From Herbinix luporum (GTDB lineage Bacteria > Bacillota > Clostridia > Lachnospirales > Lachnospiraceae), in contig NZ_LN879430.1 in assembly GCF_900070325.1 (NCBI RefSeq), positions 2,263,501-2,327,500 of the forward strand: a stretch of 64,000 nucleotides of DNA, written 5' to 3'. Positions 46,480 through 55,673 of this stretch are shown here, piece by piece (position 1 is the first letter of the stretch; every line of letters begins with the position of its first letter). The notes under the pieces were generated by a model. The model saw nothing but the letters and a program-made list of their open reading frames with translations, did not search any database and was not told where the DNA came from. Both the position numbers and the translations under genes were made by a program.

Positions 46480-47790
46480 ATGCTTTCAATATTATCTGCC
46501 CTTAACCAATTTATATGGGGTATCCCCATGCCTGTTTTATTATTTAGTGTACATATATATTTTACATTTTACCTAAAAGGCGTACAAAAACATATAGGAA
46601 AGGCCATAAGCTTATCTATCAAACCCGATAACTTTGCCGAAGGAGATATTAGCGGTTTTGCCGCTCTTTCAGCCACTTTAGCTGCTACCATTGGCACCGG
46701 CAATATAGTAGGTGTATCCACTGCCGTAGCCCTAGGTGGCCCCGGTGCCATATTTTGGTGTTGGCTTACAGGTCTTCTTGGTATGGCAACTTCCTATGCC
46801 GAATGTTTCCTTGGGGTACTTTATAGAAAAAGATCCAAAGATGGGACATATATTGGAGGCCCCATGTACGCCATTGAATATGGTATGAAGAAAAAATGGC
46901 TGGCTATGGCTTTTTGCTTCTTTACTTTAGTTGCCTCTTATGGGGTTGGCTGCTCCACACAAGCAAGAGCAATTACAGAAACAGCCCATACCTTATGGGG
47001 ACTTTCAGAATATATAGTGGGAATTATAATAGCAATTATTGTTGGATTAGTTATTGTAGGAGGTATAGAATCTATCGGAAGAATATGTACCAAGTTAGTA
47101 CCTTCCATGGGTTTTTTCTATCTCTTTGCATGTATATTTATCTTAATTATTAACCGAAATTTCCTACTGGCCGGCTTAAAAACAATTATTCAATCTGCCT
47201 TTCTTCCTTCTAAACTTCCGACAGCCTTAGCCGGAGGTTTTATCGGGGGAAGTCTTAAAACTGCTGCCAGATACGGAATAGCCCGAGGATTATTTACCAA
47301 TGAGGCAGGTCTTGGCTCCGCAGCCATTGCTGCCGCCGGAGCTAAAACCTCCCATCCTTCCAACCAGGCTTTAATTTCCATGAGTGCTACCTTTTGGGAT
47401 ACTGTTGTTATGTGTGCCATAACCGGTCTTGTAATAGTTACAAATATCCTAAAAAATCCATCTTCTACTAAGGGTTATTCAATGGGTGAACTGACTACTG
47501 CTGCCTTTTCTCCTATACCCTTCGGAAGAACCGTCCTGGGAATATCCCTAATAGCATTTGCCGTAGCAACCTTAATAGGATGGTCATATTTTGGTGAAAA
47601 AGCTGTGGAGTATTTATTCGGTAAATCCGGTATAAATACCTACCGGCTATGTTACATTATTATGATTTACATAGGCTCCATTATGTCTATGAAACTGGTT
47701 TGGGAGCTGACTGATTTTGTCAATGCTTTAATGGCAATTCCAAACCTTCTTTGTCTAATGGCCTTACGTAAAAAAATTCAACCTTATTAA
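46480..47790 (+). CDS. Sodium:alanine symporter (AGCS family)
   Basis: A 436-residue transporter with about eleven membrane segments. Family signatures are AATIGTGNIVGVSTAVALGG, GAIFWCWLTGLLGMATSYAE and FTNEAGLGSAAIAA. It imports alanine or glycine with sodium. I start at the ATG at 46480, behind AGGAGAG; an in-frame start at 46414 would add 22 non-hydrophobic residues. Confidence 0.93.
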   Translation: MLSILSALNQFIWGIPMPVLLFSVHIYFTFYLKGVQKHIGKAISLSIKPDNFAEGDISGFAALSATLAATIGTGNIVGVSTAVALGGPGAIFWCWLTGLLGMATSYAECFLGVLYRKRSKDGTYIGGPMYAIEYGMKKKWLAMAFCFFTLVASYGVGCSTQARAITETAHTLWGLSEYIVGIIIAIIVGLVIVGGIESIGRICTKLVPSMGFFYLFACIFILIINRNFLLAGLKTIIQSAFLPSKLPTALAGGFIGGSLKTAARYGIARGLFTNEAGLGSAAIAAAGAKTSHPSNQALISMSATFWDTVVMCAITGLVIVTNILKNPSSTKGYSMGELTTAAFSPIPFGRTVLGISLIAFAVATLIGWSYFGEKAVEYLFGKSGINTYRLCYIIMIYIGSIMSMKLVWELTDFVNALMAIPNLLCLMALRKKIQPY

Positions 47791-47797
47791 CTGGAAA

Positions 47798-48355
47798 TTA
47801 TTTATAATGCCTATACATAATTTCTCCTGCTATTTTTTTGGCCGTATCCTCATCCAATAATTTTTTTATAATTGAAAGTGAAAAATCAATAGCTGTACCT
47901 AAGCCTTTTGAAGTAATTACATTACCGTCTTCTACCACATCTTCATTAAGTACTGTGGCATTAGTCAGTTTACTTTCAAATCCGGGATAGCAGGTTGCGG
48001 CCTTACCTGCCAAAATTCCTTTACTGCCCAAAACACTGGGGGCTGCACATATTGCTGCCATATTCTTATTCTTCATATGGAAATCCTTAAGCAACTTATC
48101 TAAACCGTCATGTTCCATTAGATGATTTGTACCGGGCATCCCTCCGGGAAGAACCAGCATATCCCCATCATTAAAATCAGCCTCTTCAAATAAAATATTT
48201 GCCAGTACACTTATCTTATGGGATCCTGTAACTTGAAGGCTTCCGGATATAGATACCATAACTACCTCAATTCCGGCTCTTCTTAGTAAATCTACCACCG
48301 TTAACCCCTCTATTTCTTCGAAACCTTCCGCCAGGAAAATATATACCTTTGCCAT
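47798..48355 (-). CDS. DJ-1/PfpI family protein
   Basis: A 185-residue DJ-1/ThiJ-like protein with the nucleophile Cys in AAICAAPSVLG, the acidic partner in FLAEGFEEIEGLT and the glycine turn LVLPGGMPGTNHL. Such proteins act as glyoxalases, deglycases or chaperones; which is not predictable here. Convergent with the alanine symporter. Confidence 0.92.
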   Translation of the reverse strand: MAKVYIFLAEGFEEIEGLTVVDLLRRAGIEVVMVSISGSLQVTGSHKISVLANILFEEADFNDGDMLVLPGGMPGTNHLMEHDGLDKLLKDFHMKNKNMAAICAAPSVLGSKGILAGKAATCYPGFESKLTNATVLNEDVVEDGNVITSKGLGTAIDFSLSIIKKLLDEDTAKKIAGEIMYRHYK

Positions 48356-48429
48356 AATAAATTCCTCCTTCTTTTCATTTATGTGTTTATTATTTAATAG
48401 CTAGTATCTAAAGGACACCTTGTCCATAT

Positions 48430-48485
48430 ACAAAATTATTATAATGGAAGAAGCTTCCTTAATCAATAGAAAGACCTCTTCCATC
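48430..48485 (-). terminator. Terminator after the choice-of-anchor A gene
   Basis: TGGAAGA and TCTTCCA pair on the minus strand, enclosing a long loop with an inner GGAAGC/GTCTTT region; TATAATAATTTTG follows. Confidence 0.5.
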
Positions 48486-48496
48486 TTATTTGGCAA

Positions 48497-50116
48497 CTAG
48501 TTTACTATCATCAAATTTGATACTCCCACATTCTTCAATGTCAACATGGGCTTGCAATCTTTTATATTTTTGGGTCTTCCTTTTGGACATACCTCCAATG
48601 CATAACAATCATCATAAGGAACCTCAAATTCAAAACAGCCACAAGTTCCTACCATTTCAGAACAGATATATTCCTTACTTTCATCACATATCTTATAGAG
48701 TTTTACTATATATTCATGGGAGCAACGGCAGCTGCAGCCCCAAATACATCCAAAGATTTTACCTGGTATAATTTTGCAGTCTCTCACCTTCTCCCTAACC
48801 ATTATCTTACGATAAATTATCCGTGTTCTGGATCCCGGACAGGGGACAGGTACCCTAACAGGATATGGCCTATACTCTATCCGTGTTTTGTCCGGAGGAC
48901 AAGGGGGGCAAGGTTCAGGTTCAGGACAAGGCTCTGGTTCGGGGCAGGGTTTGGCCGGAGGACAAGGAGGACAGGGCTCAGGCTCCGGACAGGATGGGCA
49001 TTCTTCTATAGGTGCTACAACAGATGGTGGAGTCGGTGTAGGAACCGGAACACGGGGCGCAGCAGGTGCCGGTGGGGGAATCTGTTCAGGAACTTCACAT
49101 ACTACTCCTCCTACAAAAGGATACAGATGAAATTCAAACCCGCTTCTTGCATTTACCGCAAAAGATCCAAGGGCAGCATTACCGCTTACATGACCTCCTG
49201 TTTGATGTCCATGAAACATAGCAGAAGGAGCAAGGATACTTCCCCATATTGCTGCCGGTACTTCCATATAAATATTAGAAGCATCTTCAAAAACATAAAG
49301 TGTCCTATTGGCCAATCTTTCTTCTCCCCAAAGCCCATATTGAATATGAGCATTATTACCTGTCCTAAATATTACGATTGCAATACTTCCTTCCGGTATT
49401 TCAAAACGAAGCTCTTTATTTAATATTCCATTTGGCCTTGCATCAATTATAAATACATTTTGAATCGGATCATTTCCCCTAAGAATTTTTTCATGGAAAT
49501 GATCAATTACTTCTCCATTGGCACTAAGCCCTGTGATACATTGATGAAAATCTACTATACTTTCTCTGGCCTCATTAAAAAATCTGGTTACATCTGCACC
49601 AATTCTGTCTGCGGGGATATAGCGGGGTACATCATAACTTGATATAGCATAATGATTTCCTCTGTCAGCGGGCTTCCAATAAGGACTTCCATTTTGGGCC
49701 TGGTATAAATCCATAAGCTCTTGTATCTGATTTGACCTACCGTCTTTACCGATCATATAGGTACTTCCCTTTGCAGCGCGAAAACTTCCTCCTGCCACCA
49801 CATGACCGATAACTACCAAGGGTCCCTCCATGGAAATATTTCTACCTACTAAAAATCTTACGGAAACGGGACTATATCCGGTTTCTGTAAGTTTTCCATC
49901 ATTTCCATAGGCTAAAGAAAATCCTCTGGGACTTACAAAATCTCTTCCCACAGCAAAAGCCCCTTTTATATCAACAATGTTATTAGCATCTCCAAAAACA
50001 ATGGCGTTAAAATAAGAGGCAATTCCGAATGGCTGACCTGCTATATCATACCAAGTTATATCATCATAAGGAAGGCCGGCATGTGAAATTCTACCGTCTC
50101 TTTGACCTAAAAACAT
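48497..50116 (-). CDS. Choice-of-anchor A domain protein with Pro/Cys repeats
   Basis: A 539-residue protein. Residues 10-360 match the choice-of-anchor A (collagen-binding A-like) fold: FNAIVFGDANNIVDIKGAFA, GYSPVSVRFLVGRNI, GSILAPSAMFHGHQTGGHVS. Then a proline- and cysteine-rich repeat linker (PEPCPPCPP and PCPEPEPCPE units, about 385-430), and a Cys-rich C-terminal domain (GCIWGCSCRCSHEYIVKLY). The ATG at 50116 is five bases after GGAGG; an earlier start is possible. No signal peptide is visible, unusual for the family, which is normally secreted. I infer a spore-surface protein released by mother-cell lysis, or an unusual export route. Confidence 0.8.
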   Translation of the reverse strand: MFLGQRDGRISHAGLPYDDITWYDIAGQPFGIASYFNAIVFGDANNIVDIKGAFAVGRDFVSPRGFSLAYGNDGKLTETGYSPVSVRFLVGRNISMEGPLVVIGHVVAGGSFRAAKGSTYMIGKDGRSNQIQELMDLYQAQNGSPYWKPADRGNHYAISSYDVPRYIPADRIGADVTRFFNEARESIVDFHQCITGLSANGEVIDHFHEKILRGNDPIQNVFIIDARPNGILNKELRFEIPEGSIAIVIFRTGNNAHIQYGLWGEERLANRTLYVFEDASNIYMEVPAAIWGSILAPSAMFHGHQTGGHVSGNAALGSFAVNARSGFEFHLYPFVGGVVCEVPEQIPPPAPAAPRVPVPTPTPPSVVAPIEECPSCPEPEPCPPCPPAKPCPEPEPCPEPEPCPPCPPDKTRIEYRPYPVRVPVPCPGSRTRIIYRKIMVREKVRDCKIIPGKIFGCIWGCSCRCSHEYIVKLYKICDESKEYICSEMVGTCGCFEFEVPYDDCYALEVCPKGRPKNIKDCKPMLTLKNVGVSNLMIVN

Positions 50117-50274
50117 AGATACCTCCATAATGCAAATCATTGCATTAACATTCTCAATTCAGTTTATTCATAAGAAAAATAATCGTGCGAAATATATCTA
50201 TGTTTTTTTTAAATTGTATAGTATAATGTCAGATATCCGGTCATATACAAAATTTAATTTAAAAGGAGAATATT

Positions 50275-50919
50275 ATGTATGAATGGATTATAGAAATCAT
50301 GAACAAATTTGGACTATTAGGTATCTTTTTACTAATAACCATTGAAAACATATTTCCACCAATACCATCGGAAGTTATATTAACCTTTGGCGGTTTTATG
50401 ACCACACCTGTAGACTCAACCATAACAATCTGGGGAGTTATCATTGTTTCAACTCTTGGTTCTGTAGTGGGAGCTATCATATTATATGGTATCGGTTTAC
50501 TATTATCAGCAGAACGACTAGGTGCTATACTAGACGGAAAAATAGGAAAGCTCCTTGGCTTTAAAAAAGATGATGTATTTAAGGCCTGTGATTGGTTTAA
50601 TAAAAAAGGTAAAATCACGGTACTGTTTTGTCGTTGTGTCCCTATTGTACGAAGTTTAATTTCCATACCTGCAGGTATGGCAAAAATGAGATTTGATCTT
50701 TTTGTTATTTTAACTACACTAGGCTCCTTTATCTGGAATATTATCTTAGTATACCTTGGAGCCGCAGCAGGAGCTTCTTGGGAGAAAATCGTAGAAGGCA
50801 CAGATGTATATAAGACAATTACAGTCATCGTCCTAGGAGTTATTGCCCTAGCTGTTCTTATATGGTATATCCTTTACAGGAAGAAAAATAGCACTACAAA
50901 TAATGATTCTAAAAACTAA
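50275..50919 (+). CDS. DedA family membrane protein
   Basis: A 214-residue protein with four to five membrane segments and the family's motifs: ENIFPPIPSEVILTFGG, and FCRCVPIVRSLISIPAGMAK with the conserved Arg. DedA proteins flip phospholipid or undecaprenyl phosphate carriers in some bacteria. AAGGAG precedes the ATG. Confidence 0.93.
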   Translation: MYEWIIEIMNKFGLLGIFLLITIENIFPPIPSEVILTFGGFMTTPVDSTITIWGVIIVSTLGSVVGAIILYGIGLLLSAERLGAILDGKIGKLLGFKKDDVFKACDWFNKKGKITVLFCRCVPIVRSLISIPAGMAKMRFDLFVILTTLGSFIWNIILVYLGAAAGASWEKIVEGTDVYKTITVIVLGVIALAVLIWYILYRKKNSTTNNDSKN

Positions 50920-50942
50920 GTTTATAAATATTGTTATAAAGT

Positions 50943-50977
50943 AAAAGCTTGTTTCAAACCATTTGAAACAAGCTTTT
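50943..50977. terminator. Bidirectional terminator between convergent genes
   Basis: AAAAGCTTGTTTCAAA and TTTGAAACAAGCTTTT form a perfect 16-pair stem with a three-base loop between the DedA and CNNM genes, followed by ATTATTT on the plus strand. Confidence 0.88.
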
Positions 50978-50987
50978 ATTATTTATA

Positions 50988-52325
50988 TTATATATCTTCT
51001 TCTGGCTCTTTTTTACTTCCTATATAGAGCTTAACCTTGTCTATCCTCTTATGTTTAACACTCTCTAACTTAAAGACCAGATTATCAATTTCTATAATTC
51101 TGTCATCCTCTTCCTTAGGTATAAAACCTATTTGATCGATTAGAAAACCTGATATGGTATCATAATACTCAGAGTAAAGATTTAAATCTAGCTTATTGTT
51201 GATTTCTCCGATAGTAACTAGCCCGTCCACCAAATAGGTATTGGCATCAATTTGCTTGATTTTTACTAAGTCAGGATCATATTCATCTTCAATCTCACCC
51301 ATGACTTCCTCAACCAAATCTTCCATGGTAACAATACCAGCAAAACCCCCATATTCATTAATTAAAACGGCAATCTGTTTCTTAGATTGCTGTAGTTCTC
51401 TTAGCAAATCTCTTATAAATTTGCTATCCGGAACAAAATAAGGCTTTCGAAGAATCGATCTTATATCTACCTTTGATGGACCATGCTTAATTGCTTCCCT
51501 AAGAAAATCTTTAATAAATAAGATCCCTATAATATTATCCACATCATCATCGTATACGGGAATTCTGGAGTATTTCGCTTCCATTAACTCCTCTATATAT
51601 TCTTCTAAAGGTTCGGATATATCTATAGCAAAAACATTAATTCTTGGAGTCATTATTTCTTTAGCCATTTTATCATCAAATTCCATAATGGAATCTATCA
51701 TTTCTTTTTCTCTACGATCTAATACTCCATGAACTTGTCCCTCTTTAACTAGGGACTTAATCTCCTCCCTCGACAGCATCTCTTCGGTATTACCTTCACT
51801 CATACCAAAAGGCTTAGTAACCAAATTGGTAGAGAAAGTAAGCAACTTAATAAAAGGTGAGGCGATGTTCGCAACTATACTTACAGGTTTAACACAAAAC
51901 AGGCTAATGGCCTCCGGTTTATGCAAGGCAATCCGTTTAGGAACCAACTCGCCAAATACCAGTGTGATATAGGACAATATCAAGGTTACAACAAAAAATG
52001 ATATCTTGGCACCATATGGTATGCCCTTCTTAGTCAGCCATGCTCCAACAGGTTCTGATAAACCGGTTGCCGCAGAAGCACTAGAAAAGAAGCCTGCCAG
52101 GGTTATTGCAACCTGAATTGTCGATAGGAATTTTGTAGGTTCATCCAAAAACTTTAAAACAAGTTTAGCACTTTTTTTCCCTTCATCTGCTAACTTTCTT
52201 ACTTTTGATTTGTTAACAGATACCATGGCCATTTCAGCACAGGCAAAAAAAGCATTAGTAAGTGTGAGCGCCGCCAAAATCATAAGTTGAAAACCTATAT
52301 GATTCGCGTCAGGGTTGTCTTCCAT
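50988..52325 (-). CDS. CNNM/CorC-type transporter-associated protein (HlyC/CorC family)
   Basis: A 445-residue membrane protein: DUF21/CNNM domain with four membrane segments (to about 195), two CBS domains (about 220-335, with MTPRINVFAIDISEPLEEYI and VLINEYGGFAGIVTMEDLVE), and a C-terminal CorC_HlyC domain (DANTYLVDGLVTIGEINNKL). Members bind or export magnesium. An in-frame Met lies at the given start; no clear alternative. Confidence 0.92.
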   Translation of the reverse strand: MEDNPDANHIGFQLMILAALTLTNAFFACAEMAMVSVNKSKVRKLADEGKKSAKLVLKFLDEPTKFLSTIQVAITLAGFFSSASAATGLSEPVGAWLTKKGIPYGAKISFFVVTLILSYITLVFGELVPKRIALHKPEAISLFCVKPVSIVANIASPFIKLLTFSTNLVTKPFGMSEGNTEEMLSREEIKSLVKEGQVHGVLDRREKEMIDSIMEFDDKMAKEIMTPRINVFAIDISEPLEEYIEELMEAKYSRIPVYDDDVDNIIGILFIKDFLREAIKHGPSKVDIRSILRKPYFVPDSKFIRDLLRELQQSKKQIAVLINEYGGFAGIVTMEDLVEEVMGEIEDEYDPDLVKIKQIDANTYLVDGLVTIGEINNKLDLNLYSEYYDTISGFLIDQIGFIPKEEDDRIIEIDNLVFKLESVKHKRIDKVKLYIGSKKEPEEDI

Positions 52326-52696
52326 ATTTTCTTTCCTCCATTATAACGGATTATACACGCTTTATATTTTATATTGTACGCTAAAATCCGCTTAATTAAA
52401 ATAATAATTCTGCATATTAAGTATGCAGAAAATATTATAGCATATTCAGGTAAAAAAAACACTGTTTTTAATCTATTTATAAATAATTAAATTATATTTT
52501 TAATCATGATAATTTTTCATATGATTGTATTCTTTTCCACTTTATATTATACTAAAATCGAAATCTATAAAATGATTTTGTATTAAAGTAATGTTTAAGT
52601 TTACTGATATTGTTAAAACTATAATTGATTAATACAAATTATGACATTATCAGAAGGCAAAGATATAACAATAAACTTATTAAAGGAGGAATATAA
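52326..52696. other. Divergent intergenic region with a small hairpin
   Basis: A TTCTGCATA/TATGCAGAA inverted repeat (52408-52432) lies in the leader of the minus-strand CNNM gene. A TATAAT sequence near 52620 may belong to the rubrerythrin promoter, with no clear -35. No other feature seen. Confidence 0.4.
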
Positions 52697-53251
52697 ATGG
52701 CTGTTAAAAACGACATGACAAAAGATTTTTTACATTCTGCATATGGTGGTGAAAGTCTTGCCCATATGAGGTATCTTACTTGGAGTAAAGTAGCAGAAAA
52801 AGAAGGCTTTAAAAACATTGCTAAACTTTTTACCGCTATTGCTTATGCAGAGAGGGTTCATGCTGAAAATCATTTTAAAGAAATCGGCGGACCTACTAAT
52901 GATTATACCGTAACTGCCGGAGGAGTATTTGGTTATAATAATACCGTTGATAACCTACAGGGAGCCATTGACGGAGAGCTTCATGAAGTTGAACAAATGT
53001 ATCCTGTTTATCTAAATGCCGCCGAATTCCAGGGAGAAAAAGGGGCACAGCGTTCCTTCCGCTATGCTCTTGAAGCTGAAAAAATCCATGCCAAGATGTT
53101 TAAAGAAGCTCAGGATTTAGCTAAAGAAGGAAAAGACTTGGATATTGAAGCAGTATATATCTGCCCAGTCTGCGGTCATACTATTTATGATGAAGCACCT
53201 GATAAATGTCCTGTTTGCGGTGCAAAGAAGGAATTATATAAGAAATTTTAA
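52697..53251 (+). CDS. rbr: Rubrerythrin
   Basis: A 184-residue peroxide-reducing protein of anaerobes. Ferritin-like diiron domain with Glu ligands in YGGESLAHMRYL, EKEGF, AYAERVHAENH and EAEKIHAKMF, then a C-terminal rubredoxin-type iron site (CPVCGHTIYD and KCPVCGAKKEL). AAGGAGG precedes the ATG. Indicates a strictly anaerobic host with oxidative-stress defence. Confidence 0.96.
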   Translation: MAVKNDMTKDFLHSAYGGESLAHMRYLTWSKVAEKEGFKNIAKLFTAIAYAERVHAENHFKEIGGPTNDYTVTAGGVFGYNNTVDNLQGAIDGELHEVEQMYPVYLNAAEFQGEKGAQRSFRYALEAEKIHAKMFKEAQDLAKEGKDLDIEAVYICPVCGHTIYDEAPDKCPVCGAKKELYKKF

Positions 53252-53281
53252 TCTACCCTAATATTACAATAGCTCCAAGAT

Positions 53282-53372
53282 AAAAAGGTATCCTAAGTTA
53301 TGAACCGATCCCCGAAAATTAGACCAAATCTAACGATTGGGAGGTCGGTTCACTTATCAGGATACCTTTTTT
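53282..53372 (+). repeat. 91-bp nested palindrome resembling paired IS3-family ends, acting as terminator
   Basis: The outer arms AAAAAGGTATCCT and AGGATACCTTTTTT form a terminator-like stem after rubrerythrin. Inside lies a 52-bp imperfect palindrome (53301-53352) beginning TGAACCGATCCCCG and ending AGGTCGGTTCA, with AAATTAGAC and ATCTAAC toward the centre. This motif (TGAACCG..CCCC..TTAGAC) resembles IS3-family terminal repeats placed end to end. It may be a miniature element or a natural long terminator. Confidence 0.45.
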
Positions 53373-53475
53373 AATCTTTTACTTATATTTAATTTCTTAA
53401 ATTAATAACTTATGAGAAAACAGTTGTAAATTTTGTAATATTAATTATTATTTATTTGGCTACAGTTTTTGGCTA

Positions 53476-53518
53476 CAGTAAAAAAGGAAGCACCATTTTT
53501 ATATCAGTGCTTCCTTTT
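53476..53518 (-). terminator. Terminator of the seven-tRNA cluster
   Basis: AAAAGGAAGCAC and GTGCTTCCTTTT form a twelve-pair stem, followed on the minus strand by TTTTTTACTG, directly after tRNA-Leu. Confidence 0.85.
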
Positions 53519-53522
53519 AAAA

Positions 53523-53602
53523 TGCGGATGAAGGGACTCGAACCCCCACGGTCGCCCACTAGATCCTAAGTCTAGCGCGTCTGCCAATTCCGCCACATCC
53601 GC
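53523..53602 (-). tRNA. tRNA-Leu (TAG)
   Basis: GCGGATG acceptor with matching 3' arm and the long variable arm of class II tRNAs; anticodon stem CTAGA/TCTAG, loop CTTAGGA, anticodon TAG. Last gene of the cluster; no CCA encoded. Confidence 0.92.
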
Positions 53603-53615
53603 AAGTATGTTACAA

Positions 53616-53688
53616 TGAGACATCCGGGACTCGAACCCGGGACACCTTGATTAAAAGTCAAGTGCTCTACCGTCTGAGCTAATATCCC
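53616..53688 (-). tRNA. tRNA-Lys (TTT)
   Basis: GGGATAT/ATGTCTC acceptor with G-T pairs; anticodon stem CTTGA/TCAAG, loop CTTTTAA, anticodon TTT; T-loop GGTTCGAGTCC. Confidence 0.92.
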
Positions 53689-53739
53689 TTAAAATAAAAA
53701 ATCCGAAAAGCAAATTTGCTCTTCGTATTTAATTTTAAA

Positions 53740-53811
53740 CTGGGCTAGGTGGATTCGAACCACCGACTGCAGGAGTCAAAGTCCTGTGCCTTACCGCTTG
53801 GCGATAGCCCA
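53740..53811 (-). tRNA. tRNA-Gln (TTG)
   Basis: Acceptor TGGGCTA as in the tRNA-Gln at 7081; anticodon stem CAGGA/TCCTG, loop CTTTGAC, anticodon TTG; T-loop GGTTCGAATCC. Confidence 0.93.
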
Positions 53812-53831
53812 ATACTTAAATTTTTTATAAG

Positions 53832-53905
53832 GGTGGATAAAGGGATTCGAACCCTTGACCTCCAGAGCCACAATCTGGCGCGCTAACCAGCTGCGCTATA
53901 CCCAC
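53832..53905 (-). tRNA. tRNA-His (GTG)
   Basis: GTGGGTA/TATCCAC acceptor with an extra G before position 1 (53906) facing the C73 discriminator, as expected for His; anticodon stem CCAGA/TCTGG, loop TTGTGGC, anticodon GTG. Confidence 0.93.
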
Positions 53906-53974
53906 CATATATTTTATAAGACATAATATATTATATATCTATTCTACAAAGAAATTCATCCTTTAAGATGAAAA

Positions 53975-54048
53975 CGTGCCAGGAGGGATTCGAACCCCCG
54001 ACACATGGCTTAGAAGGCCATTGCTCTATCCAACTGAGCTACTAGCAC
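53975..54048 (-). tRNA. tRNA-Arg (TCT)
   Basis: GTGCTAG/CTGGCAC acceptor; anticodon stem ATGGC/GCCAT, loop CTTCTAA, anticodon TCT; T-loop GGTTCGAATCC. Confidence 0.93.
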
Positions 54049-54091
54049 TTATGATGTTAAAATCGATATGTCCTATTTTGTCCACATATCA

Positions 54092-54162
54092 AGCGGGTGA
54101 TGGGAATCGAACCCACGTATCTAGCTTGGAAGGCTAGTGTTCTACCATTGAACTACACCCGC
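54092..54162 (-). tRNA. tRNA-Gly (TCC)
   Basis: GCGGGTG/CACCCGC acceptor; anticodon stem CTAGC/GCTAG, loop CTTCCAA, anticodon TCC; T-loop GGTTCGATTCC. Confidence 0.93.
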
Positions 54163-54239
54163 ATATTATATCCTATTTTTAATTTTTTTATGACTAGATT
54201 TTGCTCTTACCAGGAACTGCTTGTTAGATTCCTTAGTAA

Positions 54240-54315
<76 letters not shown>

Positions 54316-54423
54316 ATAATTAGCTCTTCGGTACATACTTATCATAAACTGTGGCTACTGATGATACTGCGTACCGCTTAACATTCTTTCTCTATAATCG
54401 GCTTTTGCCGTGACGCAAGATTT

Positions 54424-54452
54424 ATTATATAATAGCATTCAACTATTGTCAA
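54424..54452 (-). promoter_or_regulatory. Promoter of the seven-tRNA cluster
   Basis: TTGACA (54447-54452), 17-base spacer, TATAAT (54424-54429), both consensus, minus strand; about 110 bases ahead of tRNA-Pro. Confidence 0.88.
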
Positions 54453-54543
54453 CAACTTTTTTAAACTTTTTTTAAGGAATTTTAAATCTTTTTGATATTG
54501 CCTTAAATCATTTACATAAATCAGGTTTTTATGGATTATTCAA

Positions 54544-55029
54544 CTATTTCTTATAATAATTAAGAGTAAAATGGGCTTTCCCCTCTTTATCTATATCCAT
54601 AATAATGAATGTTGGAATTCTTCCCTGCTGCCTAGGAAGTGCCAAACTTCCCGGGTTAATTGCCCAGATATCATCAGATAAATCTATCATTGGAATATGG
54701 GTATGCCCAAACATAACTATATCTGCCTGTCTAATCCTTGCAGCTTCTTTTATTGGACCTAAGCCATAATAGACACCATATCTATGGCCATGGGTTAGCA
54801 TAACAGTATAATTACCAATCTCTATAAACTTATCTTTAGGAAGTCCACAAAAAAAATCATTATTTCCTGAAACCATATGAATAGGACAGGGGACAATTGA
54901 TTTTATATACTCCTGATTATTTCCAAAATCCCCAAGATGAATCATTAAATCTATGGGGCTTACTCTTTTTATGGTATCAAGCAAATACATATCCCTGCCA
55001 TGGGTATCACTAACTATCAAAACCTTCAT
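54544..55029 (-). CDS. YfcE/MJ0936-type metallophosphodiesterase
   Basis: A 161-residue calcineurin-like phosphodiesterase with the metal motifs in order: SDTHGRD, HLGDFGNN, VSGNNDFF, LTHGHRYG and MFGHTHIP. The natural substrate in the family is unclear. It follows rdgB on the same strand by about 27 bases. Confidence 0.92.
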   Translation of the reverse strand: MKVLIVSDTHGRDMYLLDTIKRVSPIDLMIHLGDFGNNQEYIKSIVPCPIHMVSGNNDFFCGLPKDKFIEIGNYTVMLTHGHRYGVYYGLGPIKEAARIRQADIVMFGHTHIPMIDLSDDIWAINPGSLALPRQQGRIPTFIIMDIDKEGKAHFTLNYYKK

Positions 55030-55056
55030 CTATATGCTCCTGTATTAATTATTTAA

Positions 55057-55650
55057 CTATATATGCTTAAGTAGTACTTCTTTCATGGCTTGTAAAGCTT
55101 TTCCCCGATGGCTAATATTATTTTTAAGCTCCAAAGGCATATCCGCTGTAGTACAATTATATTCCGGAACATAGAATATGGGATCATATCCAAAGCCATT
55201 ACTTCCGCTTATCTTTTTAGCAATATACCCTTCAATAACCCCTGTTCTTGTGATTATATTGCCATCTGGAAATGCACAGGCAATAACACACACAAATCTA
55301 GCACTACGGTCATTTTCCTCCACATCTTTAAGCTTATCTATTATATATTGATTTTTTACTGAGTAAGGGGTATTCTCTCCAAGAAATCTGGCTGAATATA
55401 TGCCCGGAGCTTTATCTAAATAGTCCACCTCTAAACCCGAATCATCAGCAAAAACAATTTCTCCTGTCAAATCACAGATAGTCTTTGCTTTTATAATGGC
55501 ATTCTCCTCAAAACTTGTACCATTTTCCTCTATATTAACATTTATGTTTGCTTCCTTTAAAGATAAAATCTCTACTTTTAGATCCCCTAATATTTTTTTG
55601 ATTTCAGCTAGTTTACCTTCATTTGAAGTGGCAAATATAATCTTCTTCAT
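55057..55650 (-). CDS. rdgB: XTP/dITP diphosphatase (RdgB/HAM1)
   Basis: About 197 residues. FATSNEGKLAEIKKIL at the N-terminus, FADDSGLEVDYLDKAPG, SNGFGYDPIFYVP and SHRGKALQAM. It removes deaminated purine triphosphates. The ATG at 55650 (MKKIIFATSN) is preferred to the one at 55662. Forms an operon with the phosphodiesterase gene, as in Bacillus. Confidence 0.95.
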   Translation of the reverse strand: MKKIIFATSNEGKLAEIKKILGDLKVEILSLKEANINVNIEENGTSFEENAIIKAKTICDLTGEIVFADDSGLEVDYLDKAPGIYSARFLGENTPYSVKNQYIIDKLKDVEENDRSARFVCVIACAFPDGNIITRTGVIEGYIAKKISGSNGFGYDPIFYVPEYNCTTADMPLELKNNISHRGKALQAMKEVLLKHI

Positions 55651-55673
55651 ATTAATCTCCAATCATACAAAAA

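Noticed and set aside
48716..49423. Long plus-strand frames opposite the choice-of-anchor A gene
   Set aside because: They arise from the repetitive Pro/Cys codons of the real gene; one of them is Gly/Gln/Ser repeat without start signals.
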